Shown piece after piece: positions 1 to 11,127 of a stretch of DNA of 64,000 bases. Origin of the DNA: Semisulcospira habei (taxonomy: Eukaryota > Mollusca > Gastropoda > Semisulcospiridae); assembly GCA_036245525.1 (NCBI GenBank), contig BTPG01000006.1, positions 75,709,227 through 75,773,226 on the forward strand, given 5' to 3'. The translations under genes and the position numbers were made by a program. Each line of letters starts with the position of its first letter. Position 1 is the first letter of the stretch. Under the pieces are notes generated by a model. The model was not told the origin of the DNA. It did no database searches and saw only the letters and a list, made by a program, of their open reading frames with translations.

Positions 1-75
1 GGGGGGGGGGGGGAAGGGGGGGAAGGAGTAAGGAGGAAGGGGGAAAAAAAAAAAAAAAGGGAGGGGGGGGGGGGC
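1..75. repeat. Poly-G/poly-A low-complexity tract
   Basis: The window opens in runs of G broken by A. This is simple sequence, with no coding signal. Confidence 0.9.
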
Positions 76-474
76 GGAAGACAACCAGCCAGAGCCACCA
101 ACCCCACCCAACGGGCACCCACCAGCCCACAGAAAAACACACAGGCACGCAACAAGACGACCACATACATCCCCAAGGGATGCACACGATCGCCCCGCCC
201 CAAAACCGCGTATCAAACCGTGAGCCGGAGACCCGGTGCCCGACAGGGAAGGGCAAGGGATCCAACTAAACGTTCGGCCAGCGCTGAGAGAGTCCCCAAG
301 GGAAATGTACATATCAACCAGCGCCAACATCACCTAACTGATTAGTGAGTAGTAAATCAGTGAGGTAAAGTAGCAGACACAAGCAAGGTAAACAATGTTA
401 ATCTTTCATATTCATCCCGAGTGGCGCCACAGTGCCCAGTTTATTAATCAGAAATTTTGCACGGTCTTTCCTGG
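76..474. other. Unassigned non-coding stretch
   Basis: I see no gene, tRNA or clear repeat here. The first part is AC-rich. The last ~20 bases before the DIRS terminal repeat (475-493) match 815-833 in the Penelope-like fragment, so part of this flank may be older mobile DNA. Confidence 0.5.
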
Positions 475-488
475 CCCAGACATTACTG

Positions 489-570
489 GCTTACCAGCGG
501 CAAGCGGGGCAGGTGGGAGGGTCCTCCGAGTAATGTCATCGGTAAGTATTTTTCGAAAAAATATATTTAA
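489..570 (+). repeat. DIRS left inverted terminal repeat
   Basis: It reads GCTTACCAGCGGCAAGC onward and matches the reverse complement of 4029-4109 with about one small indel. Confidence 0.88.
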
Positions 571-576
571 CTTGAG

Positions 577-779
577 TTGATGAGGGCTTGCCAAACCGCT
601 TGTAGCTCTAGCCAGTTGATGTGCACCAAAACAGACACAACAACTGGCTAGAGCTACAGTTACACCTGCTGCTTCATTGGCGTCCGTCCTCCGGCGACTT
701 AGACGCGCCGGTACCTGTGACTCAGATCCTTCGCCCACATCTGCAACGTTGGACAGACACTTCATGGCTCGCTGTCGGA
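577..779. repeat. Scrambled DIRS RNase H fragments
   Basis: Three pieces of the element's own RT/RNase H region are joined. 577-623 is the reverse complement of 2095-2141. About 628-656 is a direct copy of about 2086-2116. 656-779 is a direct copy of 1843-1964. The copies are almost identical, so the rearrangement is recent compared with the element. It looks like template switching or double-strand-break repair. Confidence 0.85.
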
Positions 780-805
780 TTTAAATAAATAAAGTTATAT
801 TTAAC

Positions 806-1270
806 TCAAGCCCAGACATTACTGGCTTGCATAAGCCAGAGGCCTTTAACTCGAATGTCTGAGACGGAGTGGTCGGCCTGATTGAAATGTCGTCCGACCG
901 GTCTGTTGTATTGGTACTTGACAGACTGAAGATGTTCTTTGAAACGGTCGTTGATGGTTCTTTCCGTCTCTCCAACATAGAGTTGGCCGCATTTAACACA
1001 GGAGATGACATAAATCACGTTGGTGGTTTGACACGTGAAGTATCTGTCTATGTTGAATTTGTAACGTGGACCATTGACCACGGTGGAAGGGCAAATAAAA
1101 GGACACGTCTTGCAATTAGGAACATTGCACGGAGTGGAGCCGGAGGCTCTGGTGGTATGACGAGGCTTGAGAGTAGAGCGAACAAGCATGTCCCGCAAAT
1201 TAATATCCCTCTTGAAAGCTACCAACGGAGGTTCAGAAAAGATAGCAGCAGATTCTTGACTGGATGACAA
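806..1270 (-). pseudogene. Penelope-like element GIY-YIG endonuclease fragment
   Basis: The 154-residue minus-strand frame carries a Cys cluster (CNVPNCKTCPF) followed by VIYVISCVKCGQLYVGET, the form of the GIY-YIG nuclease at the C-terminus of Penelope-like retroelements. The GIY and YIG positions read as VIY and YVG. Downstream residues RTINDRFKEH and RPVGRHFN also fit. The Penelope reverse transcriptase is missing, so this is a 5'-truncated copy. It sits between the scrambled DIRS pieces and the DIRS reverse transcriptase. Its 3' flank on the minus strand runs to about 780 and contains an AT-rich AATAAATAAA-like stretch. Confidence 0.82.
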
Positions 1271-1282
1271 AAGACCCCAGTT

Positions 1283-2941
1283 AGAAAGAAGGATTTTTCG
1301 CTGTCAGCCTGGACCTATCCGATGCATATCTCCATGTCCTCATACACCCGGCTTCCAGGCGGTATCTCCGATTCGCGTTCGACGGGGTGATCTACCAGTT
1401 TCGAGCCTTCCGTTTGGTCTCAACATCAGCCCGTGGGCTTTTACTCGCATTATGGATGCTGTCGTCGCCAAGACCAGGCAGTCGTCGTCCAGTCCAACCT
1501 CCAACTATTTGGACGACCTCTTCCTGCGGAATCAATCGATAAGCACCCTGCGGACGGACAGAGATTCTTTGCTCCTGTTGCTGTCGCGTTTGGGGTTCCT
1601 GGTAAACACAGGCAAGTCGGACCTATCTCCATCTCAACGATTTATTCATCTCGGCATGAAATTTGCGACCGATCTCAACAGAGTGAGTTTGCCGGAGCCT
1701 CGGATCCACAAGTTAGCCTCCTTGGCCGCCCAGGTAGCACAGGCGGAATCAGTCCCCGCCAGAGTTTGGCTTCAGCTCCTTGGCTTGATGAATGCAGCGG
1801 CGGATCTCCTTCCCCTCGGTCGTCTTTACTCCCGGCCGCTTCAGTTACACCTGCTGCTTCATTGGCGTCCGTCCTCCGGCGACTTAGACGCGCCGGTACC
1901 TGTGACTCAGATCCTTCGCCCACATCTGCAACGTTGGACAGACACTTCATGGCTCGCTGTCGGAGTTCCTCTAGCCTCCCCGCCTCCTCAGCTCTCACTC
2001 TGCGTGGACGCAAGTCTCACCGGCTGGGGTGCACATTTGCTACCGAGTTTCCTCTCAACATCCGGCCTCTGGTCTCCGGACCTAGCAAACAGACACATCA
2101 ACTGGCTAGAGCTACAAGCGGTTTGGCAAGCCCTCATCAAATGGGAAACGCACATTCGCCACCAGGAGATCCTAGTCCTTTCGGACAACACCACAGTCGT
2201 TTCTTACATTCAGAAGCAGGGCGGTACTCACTCTCCCGAGCTATGCATTCTACTCTATCAATTGATGCGCTGGTGCGAGGACCGAGGACTATCCCTCCGA
2301 GCTCGACACATCCCCGGTCACCTGAACGTGTTGGCGGACTCACTATCTCGGCGCGGACAATTACTTCACACGGAATGGACGCTTCACCCAGACATCTTTC
2401 AGATGATCTGCGCTCACTGGGAAACTCCCATGATAGACCTCTTTGCCACGAGGTGGAATCGCCAGCTTCCCCTCTTCGTCTCACCGATTCCAGACCCCCT
2501 AGCCTGGGCAGTCGACGCGCTCTCCATTCCGTGGGACGGTCTCATCGCTTACGCTTATCCCCCGACGGTCCTCGTTCCCAAAGTCCTCCTCAAGCTCAGA
2601 GGTTGCAACACGGTCATGTTACTGGTAGCCCCATTCTCCTGGAACAGGTCTTGGACTACCGATCTAATCAGTCTCGCCACGGGCCCTCCGCTTTGCCTGC
2701 CCACCTCGAGGACAATGCTCAAGCAGCCCCGCCAGCCTCTTTTCCACCCGTGCCCAGAGCGACTTCTCCTTCACGCCTGGAGATTGTGCGGCAAGCCCTC
2801 ACCGCTAGAGGCTTCTCGAGTGCAGCAGTGGCAGCTATCGCTTCAGCCCGTAGACCCTCGACCAGACGTGTTTATGAGGGAAAGTGGCGAGTATTCCAAT
2901 CCTGGTGCACTGACCGACACCTTATGCCCACGGAGTTGACT
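1283..2941 (+). pseudogene. DIRS reverse transcriptase / RNase H
   Basis: The reading begins at about 1285 with the motif A region (LDLSDAYLHV) in one frame, shifts by one base near 1410 (consistent with a lost C), and continues in the frame holding ISPWAFTRIMDAVV and the active-site motif YLDD at about 1508-1519. RNase H follows, with SLCVDASLTGWG (about 1999) and the WLELQAVWQAL and LSDNTTVVSYI segments. The C-terminal part (MIDLFATRWNRQLPLF, AWAVDAL) is typical of DIRS proteins. The frame ends at 2939, overlapping the recombinase frame. The frameshift and missing N-terminal RT domain make it non-functional. Confidence 0.85.
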
Positions 2942-3862
2942 CCTTCACAGCTCGCTGACTTCTTCCTCTGGCTCTTTGGAGACCAAGGCCTAGCCCCCAT
3001 CACGATCCGAGGATATCTGTCTATGATTGCAGACACTTACCGTCACCTCGGCCACCCAGACCCTGGCGAAAACAAAGACCTTGCAGACCTGATGGCACAC
3101 TTCGGCCTGCAGCGTCCGGTTCCCCGCTCACTGATTCCAAGATGGGACCTCCCTTGGGTCCTGACGTGGCTGAACTCGGACAGGTTCGAACCGCTTTCCC
3201 TCGCTAAGTTCTCGGATGTGACACGAAAAACATGTTTTCTGTTGGCACTGGCCACCGCGGCTAGAGTAAGCGAGCTACATGCGATGTCGGCAAGTCCTGC
3301 CTGCCTCCAATTCCGGGCAGACGGTTCTGTACAGCTACTCACAGACCCTGCCTTCCTCGCCAAGACTAGGTCTCCCTTGACTGCGCCTCCTGATTACTGA
3401 TTACTGATTACCATTAGGCCGCTGAAAGATGCAAGTTTTACTCGGGAGACCAGGCAACAGGATCCTGTGCGCGCTCTTCGTGTATATTTACGACGTACCA
3501 AACCCGTCCGCCGAGGACGATCACGCCTCTTTCTACCCTTAGCACAAAGCAGAGAAGACATATCAGCGCAAACGATTTCTTCTTGGATTCGCTGGGTCAT
3601 CAGGTCAGCCTATCAGGACCTTTCCCCAGCAGTTGCAAAGAGGCTCAAGATACGCGCACATGAGGTACGAGCCATGGCCGCGAGCGTCGCATTCGATCGC
3701 AATTGTGCTGTTCGAGACATCGTGGCCGCAGTGGGCTGGCGGGCAGAATCCACCTTCGCCCGCTTTTACCTCAGGGATCTGTCAGGCCAGCGAGACAACC
3801 TCGCACTGGTGGGGGACATCGCCGCAGCGCAACTCTCCCTCCCGGCGCCGGAAGCGCCGTAG
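2740..3862 (+). pseudogene. DIRS tyrosine recombinase, split by a stop
   Basis: In the frame overlapping RT/RNase H, an N-terminal SAM-like core-binding domain (STRRVYEGKWRVFQSWC ... YLSMIADTYRHLG) is followed by the catalytic domain. The first catalytic Arg lies in ATAARVSELH (about 3260). After a stop at 3398 the same frame resumes with RPLKDASF and carries HEVR (about 3659), the GW-containing segment at about 3733 and the candidate nucleophile Tyr in FARFYLRD. The R-H-R-Y set is therefore present, in two pieces. The stop lies in a threefold GATTACT-type repeat at 3390-3410, a likely slippage product. Confidence 0.83.
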
Positions 3863-4028
3863 GTACGCACTTAGCTAAAATTGTCGGGAGTTTGGCGAAT
3901 GGGTGTGTGGCTCTGTCGTATGCCCTTTATGGCGGTAACTTTGGCGCGGCACCCTCCACCTTTTCGCCATTCTTCCAGACAGTAATGTCATCGGTAATGT
4001 TTTTGAAGAAACAAATTAATTTTTCTTT

Positions 4029-4109
4029 AAAATATATTTTTTCGAAAAATACTTACCGATGACATTACTCGGAGGACCCTCCCACCTGCCCCGCTTGCCG
4101 CTGGTAAGC
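4029..4109 (-). repeat. DIRS right inverted terminal repeat
   Basis: Reverse complement of the left terminal repeat. Bases 3980-3996 repeat part of it in opposite orientation, so an internal hairpin of about 17-bp arms also forms here. Confidence 0.87.
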
Positions 4110-4590
4110 TAAGTATCACTGACTGATTGTGATTGGGCCACGTGGTGAATGCCCGTTTTTGGGCAAGGAAGGGAGGCTACTCTCAGCCCTAGTTAGGGTT
4201 CCCCGAGTGCCTCCCGGGTTGTGTAGGAACACAACAAGTTCTTAGGCTAAAATTGGGTAAGTAGTTGACACTTCGACACACTTCAGTTGAAAAAAAATGT
4301 AGGCGTAGTTAAAGCTGCGTCAGAAGTTTTCGATGCACAACCTATAAGCGTGTTTAATAAAAGTATCAATCAGCATGATGTGTAAAGAGTTTTTTTTTTT
4401 AAAGTTCATTTTGGTCCATCCACAGACTCCTCGGCATGTACGCTGAATATGAACAGGCAAACTGTTTTGAATCTCTTCCTTGTGTTTTTCATCACTGCAA
4501 AAAGCAAATAAACCACAAACACAACGTTTTCACTAATTATAAAGCTCTCACTTTTGCGACTGGACAATGAAGGGTTTGAAAATAGAAGCG
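4110..4590. other. Unassigned stretch right of the DIRS element
   Basis: I see no gene. A GC-rich part at 4140-4225 is followed by AT-rich sequence. Frames here are short and unsupported. Confidence 0.5.
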
Positions 4591-4745
4591 ATCCCGCGAA
4601 ACACGAGATTGGACGGACTAAGATTACACTATACACCGTAAATACTCAGTTCCATATTTTTTCGTTCTGCAGAACGAAAAAGTATGGAACTGCGTATTCA
4701 CGGTGTATAGTGTAGTCCCGGTCCGATCTCGCGTTTCGCGGCCGC
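4591..4745. repeat. Snap-back element with ~75-bp arms
   Basis: The arms meet at 4669/4670 (CGTTCTGCAGAACG) and pair out to about 4591 and 4745, with a few mismatches. It has the form of a foldback MITE. No coding capacity. Confidence 0.8.
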
Positions 4746-4960
4746 TGGGCTTGGTAGGATCGCCTGTTTTCCTAGCAAAGGGAGACTGAGGGAAGCCACT
4801 GGAGTTACGGCGGACCTCATTTACACCTGGCCGGACTTGTAAAGTAAATCATGCAAAAAGGTTGAATTCTTGAAACACTCTGAAGAATAAAAGAAAGTCA
4901 AATAGGGTACGTAGGCCGTTTAGGCATTGCTTTCACCAGTCAATCTTTCCCGACGGTCTC

Positions 4961-5028
4961 AAAGAGGTCTAAATTCTCGTGAGCCCTTGCAGCGGCAGAG
5001 GCCAATAAAAATCTAGGCCTCTTGCTGA
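4961..5028. repeat. Family A hairpin, diverged copy
   Basis: Shares AAAGAGGTCTAAATTCTC and GCCTCTTGCTG ends with the ~70-bp hairpin family clustered at 12.5-18.5 kb. The arms are imperfect. Confidence 0.6.
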
Positions 5029-5289
5029 CAGACAGCACGGCTAACCGCCTCACATTCTACGATTGAGGTATTGTTCTATCAATGAACTGGATTTTAAATG
5101 TCCTAAAAAGCGATACCATATGCCTCGCATATGGTATTCTGCTGACTGACTTAGTCACATCAATTTAGCAAGTTCGATCTTTACAGCCCAGTATCACTCC
5201 AATGAACTTCGATACATCCGTATAACAACGCCAAGGAGCACACATTTTGATGATTTTTGTGAGATTACAACATGTGTGACCCAGACCTC

Positions 5290-5327
<38 letters not shown>

Positions 5328-5634
5328 ACGTCTGAGAGGAGCAGGCAGATAGCTACAAGGGATGCGGTTGGGGGGTGGGGGTGGGGTGGGGTGGGGGGAA
5401 CGAGGGTGAACAAAATCAAAGGAACGGAGAAGGTGGGGTGGCGGTGGCAATCATTGGCTTTTTACTGGGTGAAAAATCAAACGACGGGCAGTTTAGTAGG
5501 GAGAGGGGTGGATTGGGGGAGGGGGGTGGGGTCTGGGGGCTAGTGACAGTGATACTCGCATTTACTGCCCCCCCTCCACCCCCTCCTCCCCCAATCCCCG
5601 GCCCTCAAAGCAAGCGCCTGTTCCTTCAAAATAT
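5029..5634. other. Non-coding, poly-A and G-rich tracts
   Basis: Holds a poly-A run (5293-5325) and long G-rich and C-rich tracts (5367-5610). Frames here are translations of simple sequence. A short palindrome lies near 5118-5138 (CATATG-centred). Confidence 0.7.
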
Positions 5635-5836
5635 TTAACCCATTCAGCCCTGACGCACTGCAGCAGGAGATGGATCGACCATGATAATTCAAGGGTAGTG
5701 CCAGATTGTCGGCGCCAAGCTAATCTGGCACTACCCTTGAATTATCATGGTCGATCCATCTCCTGCAACAGGTGCATAGTCGTTAGATGACGCCTCCAAA
5801 ATTTGGGAAATACGTGCGTCGGGCTGAATGAGTTAA
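5635..5836. mobile_element. Family B MITE, piggyBac-like, full copy
   Basis: TTAA at both ends (5635-5638 and 5833-5836) flanks inverted ends reading CCCATTCAGCCCTGACGCA and, on the other strand, CTCATTCAGCCCGACGCA. The centre is a near-perfect hairpin (arms about 5668-5712 and 5717-5762) containing TTCAAGGGTAGTGCCAGA. TTAA duplication and C-rich ends fit a non-autonomous piggyBac-type element. No transposase is present. Other copies are at 8588, 11768, 39716, 52430 and 62500. Confidence 0.75.
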
Positions 5837-6180
5837 GATGATCGCTCAGCTGGTCAAGGAAGACAATAAAATATTTGTTTCAACAATTTAAAAATCATAG
5901 TACACAACTTTTTATGTTCATTCCAACTGTGAAAAAAAAAAGAGGCAGACCTTTACCTTTACAAAAGAAGAGCCGATAGAAAAATACGAGCAAATAATAA
6001 ATAAATAAATATATAAATAAAAGGATGAAAATGGTGGGGGAGGGGGGGGGGGATAAGCAATTATAACAATCGCACCGAAATATGTTTGCATGTGCATCAT
6101 CACAGAAAGACCTCCGCTGGGTCAGCGCGACCTAAGACAAACACGACTGCCAGGGCGGGGCTTTGAGTTTGAGCAAAACC
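5837..6180. other. AT-rich non-coding stretch
   Basis: Nothing recognisable apart from a short G run near 6035-6051 and AAATA repeats near 5996-6020. Confidence 0.6.
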
Positions 6181-6185
6181 CAACT

Positions 6186-6427
6186 GCAAAAGGCATAGAT
6201 CCTCGTGACACAGAAGCCAAGCTGATAAAACATTTCCTACTGGCAAGGATCAGTCTTATTTGCATCGTGTGTCTAGGACGAAGAAAGAGTATCGGTTTTA
6301 TCTAACGACTGTCTTGTTCAGAACGACCCTGAAGCGGACCCACAATCAACAAGAGACATAGCCTGATTTTCATGTGCCCCTCCGGCTGCAGCCGTAGGGG
6401 CGCGCGAAGATCTATGTCTCTTGCTGG
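6186..6427. repeat. Family A hairpin copies (one partial, one full)
   Basis: A half copy begins at 6186 (GCAAAAGGCATAGATCCTC). A fuller copy at 6349-6427 starts CAAGAGACATAG and ends CTATGTCTCTTGCTGG, with a GC-rich loop. Arms pair over about 30 bases with mismatches. Confidence 0.65.
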
Positions 6428-6970
<543 letters not shown>

Positions 6971-8403
6971 AATCTTTCTTGACCTTAAAAAGGCATTCGA
7001 TCTTGTCAATCATTCCACCCTCCTGAAAAAAAAACTACCACTTTATCACATTATTTATAACTCGAATACTGTTTCCCTCTTGTCTTCATATCTCAAAAAC
7101 AGAACACAGAAAGTACTCCTAAATGGCAAATTTTCATCAAACGTTGTAGTGACTTGTGGTGTTCCACAGGGAACTATTCTAGGGCCTTTATTGTTTCTAT
7201 TATTTATTAATGATCTGCCGCTGTGCATATCTCACCCAGAGGCTAACTGTGATTTGTTCGCCGACGACACAACCGTACACACATATAGCAAGGAGCTAGC
7301 GAACATCAATGAGTTACTCCAGCAGAGCCTGGATGAAGTAGCTGACTGGTGCATTACTAATCCTATGATAATTAGCATTCCAAAGATAAAGAGCATGTTG
7401 GTTACAACATGCCAGAAACACCATCGCGGAATACCAACTTTAATACTTGCCTTAGATGGCCAACCTATAGAACAAGTAACTAAGCATCGCTTGCTGGGCG
7501 TAACAGTAGAAAACCAGTTAAACTGGAAACATCATGTTGATAACGTATGCAAAACTCGATCCAAAAACTTGTTCCTTTTGTCTAAGCTCAGCCGTATAGT
7601 TAATCCTAACGTTTGCAAACTTTTCTTCCACGCGCATATCAAAACGCACTGTAATTACAGTTCCACTGTCTGGGACGGTTGCAGCGAAGTTCATATAAAA
7701 AAAGTAAATTCTCTGTATCGTCGAGGTGTTAAACTCATACTTCCTGTACCCGCCCCCACAGACAAAAAAATCAAATCTCTTAAATTTCTGGCATTAAACA
7801 AACAATTCGAATTTAATCGGTGTGTATTAATGTACAAGATTCTACACGAGAGAGCCCCACTCCATTTGCGAACTTTGTTTTCAGATAATTATTTTAAAAA
7901 AAAACACCAGAAACAGGTCGCTCCACCTACCAAGAACACGATTAGATGTATATAAAAATAGACTGGCCTTTTCAGGTGCAAATGCATGGAATAATTTACC
8001 CCAGCATTTTAAGTCTATTTCTAAATTTAGTATATTTAAGGATCGCCTTTATCGCTTTTTATTTCTAAACTAATACCACGATTTAATTTTCCTCTATTAA
8101 TGCTGTACTCTCAGAGACATGTTCTAATTATAAGATGACCTTCAGCTTATGTCGATGTTATTATGTTGTTTTTTTTTTTTTTGTTGTTTTTTGTTTTCTT
8201 TCGTCTTTTATGTTTTTCGTACATTTAAATGTTCTTGATACTATGCGTGATTTTATTTTTTTATTTTTATTTTCTTAAATATTTTATTGTGTTGCTCGAT
8301 GTATATTTATGTGTGTAGTCTAGCAGGACAGTTTGTAAGAGAGGCATTCGCATGCCTAAAACTTTATCCTGAATAAAAGCGTTTCATCATCATCATCATC
8401 TCT
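6971..8403 (+). pseudogene. CR1/L2-like LINE, 5'-truncated 3' half
   Basis: The frame opens inside reverse transcriptase motif A ([13 protein letters not shown]), then GVPQGTILGPLLF, the FADDTTVHT active site at about 7258 and the thumb segment (KHRLLGVTVENQLNWKHH). Endonuclease and RT fingers are absent. A frameshift near 7930 moves the end of the protein (RLDVYKNRLAFSGANAWNNL) to another frame, ending at about 8073. The 3' UTR ends with an AATAAA at about 8373 and (ATC)n at 8387-8403, the short-repeat tail usual for CR1/L2 elements. CR1 versus L2 cannot be settled by eye. Confidence 0.82.
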
Positions 8404-8587
8404 GTGCGTTAAGTGGTCACTCCCAGACAGACAGGCCAAGAGGAAACCCTTACCCCCTACCGCGATGGTAATTACGATTGGGAATTCCATCACACGCCAA
8501 TGCTTCATCAACCTTAAAATGCCTGAGACCCTTCCCCTGAACACATTGTTAGTCAAACACTTTTAAAGCAGCCTGATCCTAAAACGA
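8404..8587. other. Unassigned non-coding stretch
   Basis: No gene or named repeat seen between the LINE tail and the family B hairpin. Confidence 0.5.
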
Positions 8588-8668
8588 CCAGGGTAGTTCA
8601 AGGTTGGTGCCAGAATACCTTGGCGCCTACAGGCTATTCTGGCACCACCCTTGAACTTTCACGGTAGA
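8588..8668. repeat. Family B hairpin core
   Basis: GTTCAAGGTTGGTGCCAGAATA pairs with TATTCTGGCACCACCCTTGAAC across a short GC loop. TTAA-flanked ends are not clear at this copy. Confidence 0.72.
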
Positions 8669-8940
8669 TATGTGTCCTAAACTAAAATGATGTTGTCATA
8701 ATTATAATTACGACTGACAATTCCACCACTTAATGTGTCCGAATACTTCGTCAACCTCAAACGTCTCAGGCCATTAGGCCAAAGAGCATAGAGGCTACTT
8801 GATTAGGCCTATGCCTATACAGTAGTATAATTTCAGTGGCGGCCGCTAGTTGCGAAAAGGAAAATGCCAACGAAGAAACACCCTTAGAAAGACAATAACA
8901 ATACAATATATAATTATTACATTTTCGGAATTGCCAGGAT
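8669..8940. other. Unassigned non-coding stretch
   Basis: No supported feature. Confidence 0.5.
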
Positions 8941-9702
8941 TCAGGGGTGCTGCTTGTCTCCTTTACATCCTCTACACTGACGACTGTAGGAGTTGTCATG
9001 CTGACAGTTACATTGTCAAGTTTTCAGATGACAGCGCCTTATTTTCCCTTCAGCAAGGGTCATCTGATGAACATGGACCCTCTTTGACTGACTTTGTTCA
9101 ATGGTGCGTTGACTCGTTTTAAGAGCTTAACGTGGGTAAGACATGTGACCTTATTGTTGATTTTAGGACTGATGAACAAGCAGGATCACAGTAAGACTAT
9201 TATACATGATAAGGAAGTTGCCATTGTCCAGATGTATAAATACTTAGGCATCATCTTCGATGATAAACTAAATTGGGATGACAATACTGAAACTGTTGGG
9301 AAGAAAGGCCAACAGAGATTGTATTTTCTGAGAAAGCTGAACTCTTTCTCTGTTGACAGGACCATTTTAACTTTGTTTTACAAATCTTTATTAGAAAGCG
9401 TCCTGACTTTTTCGTTCATTAGCTGGTTCTCAAATCATAGTGTTAAAAACAAAAACAATCTTCAGAGAATTGTTCATCTCAGCTCAAAGATCATTGGGGA
9501 AGAACAAAGAAGTTTAGCCGTGTTCTGCGATCGTCAGATTGTAAGAAAAGCTACTTCCATCCTGGCCAGTGATACTCACGTGATGAAAGACCTCTTTGAA
9601 TTGCTCCCGTCTGGTCGCCGATACAGACAACCATCATGTAAAACCAACCGCAGGAAACTGTCTTTCATCCCTGTTGCCGTCCGACTCTTAAATATTTTGT
9701 AA

Positions 9703-9853
<151 letters not shown>

Positions 9854-10134
9854 ATACAGCTGTTTCATCGCGTGGGTATCGCTGTCCTGGATGGACAGTT
9901 GTAGAGGGTGGAAGTGGAAAGTAAGACATTAATGTGTTCGCTGATAATGTCGTTAATAATGCGCTTTAAGTTTTAAATAATGTTTTAGTAATTGTATTAG
10001 TTTAGAGTTTTAATATGTCTTAATATTAGCATTATAAGTATTACAGATTTAGTATATTAATATCCGGTACAAATGAGATATCAGAATGTCCTGATATTAA
10101 TTCATGTTTTTTGAATGACTTTATTTGATTGTTC

Positions 10135-10166
10135 CCCCCCTTCCCCCCCCCCCCCCCCCCCCCTAC

Positions 10167-10198
<32 letters not shown>
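10135..10198. repeat. Poly-C tract
   Basis: Two long C runs separated by CTACAGT. Confidence 0.95.
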
Positions 10199-10264
10199 GT
10201 CTACACAAATGTAATTCCCTTCAAGGGGATAAATAAAGTTATTTTAATTGAATTGAATTGAATT

Positions 10265-11049
10265 TAGAAACACCGTCAGCTGAAAAATTTGCATCACGTT
10301 ACTTTCGATTTTTTTTTTTTTTCGGTTCTCGTAACCGAAGTGACACACAGTAGAAACAAAACACTCTCCATTAACTCATTCGCGGCAAGCCACATCCGGA
10401 AAAACATAACAAATGGTTACGGAGTTATCGGCATCTACAATGTCGCGAACATGTAGATTTACAGCAGACCTTTTTTGTTTTGACAAAATGTATTCATTTT
10501 GATCTTTGATAAACTTATTCTCTGTTCTTCTGAATGCTCGTACAATTTAGATCAAATCTGATAATGATTGTGTCAGACTCGAAAAGTTTGAAGATACGGT
10601 TAAAAATCACCTTTTAGTTTAGGAGTTAATGGACAGACGTTGTGTTCGCTACTGATTTCGCTGGTGCTTTGGATCCCTGAAAACGCGCCTGTTTATCCGA
10701 TTTTGTTGCAAATTTGTATCGACATTTACGGGGAAAAGATCAACGTTTTATTAGTGGTTGAAAAACTTGAATAACAAAATGTTGGTCTATTTTACAAGTT
10801 ATAATGGGTATTTTTAAGTGTACCAAATCTCTTGTTCGCCGATTTCAGTAAGTTTTCGCCGCCAGTACCGTGGATTGTGCCAGATAAATCTTTTTTTTCA
10901 AAAGTGTTGCGGTGGGCGACAACTAGCCGCAAATGGAATAGTATGGCAATGATTGACCTTGCTTGCGTGAAAGCTAGATCGATCATAATAGCTGAAAGGT
11001 AGTCTACAAACAAAAGAAGACAGATGAGACAAAAAGGGGGGAAAAATAA

Positions 11050-11050
<1 letters not shown>
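10265..11050. other. Non-coding; possible TTAA-flanked segment
   Basis: No gene. 10372-10381 (CCATTAACTC) and 10622-10631 (GAGTTAATGG) are perfect inverted 10-mers containing TTAA, so a diverged TTAA-type element may lie at 10372-10631. The inner ends do not match further. Confidence 0.4.

Positions 11051-11127
<77 letters not shown>

Larger units (their letters stand above)
489..4109 (+). mobile_element. DIRS-type tyrosine-recombinase retrotransposon, degraded
   Basis: The element is bounded by ~80-bp inverted terminal repeats at 489-570 and 4029-4109, which are nearly identical in reverse complement. Inside are a reverse transcriptase/RNase H frame and an overlapping tyrosine recombinase frame, the gene order of DIRS elements. 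No gag-like ORF is present. A short inverted copy of part of the terminal repeat lies at about 3980-3996, just inside the right repeat, where DIRS elements carry their internal complementary region. The left interior (577-779) is scrambled and a Penelope-like piece occupies about 780-1272. One frameshift and one in-frame stop mark it as dead. DIRS elements integrate by recombinase without target-site duplication, and none is seen. Confidence 0.85.

Noticed and set aside
869..1267. 132-codon plus-strand ORF
   Set aside because: It is the antisense shadow of the GIY-YIG endonuclease frame and has no motifs of its own.
1433..2735. N-terminal ~430 codons of the 655-codon frame as a separate protein
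   Set aside because: This is the alternative frame over the DIRS RT/RNase H. Only its C-terminal part, from about 2740, carries recombinase motifs.
10372..10631. Full family B MITE
   Set aside because: The outer 10-mers with TTAA are perfect, but neither the CATTCAGCCC ends nor the hairpin core is there. Kept only as a possibility.
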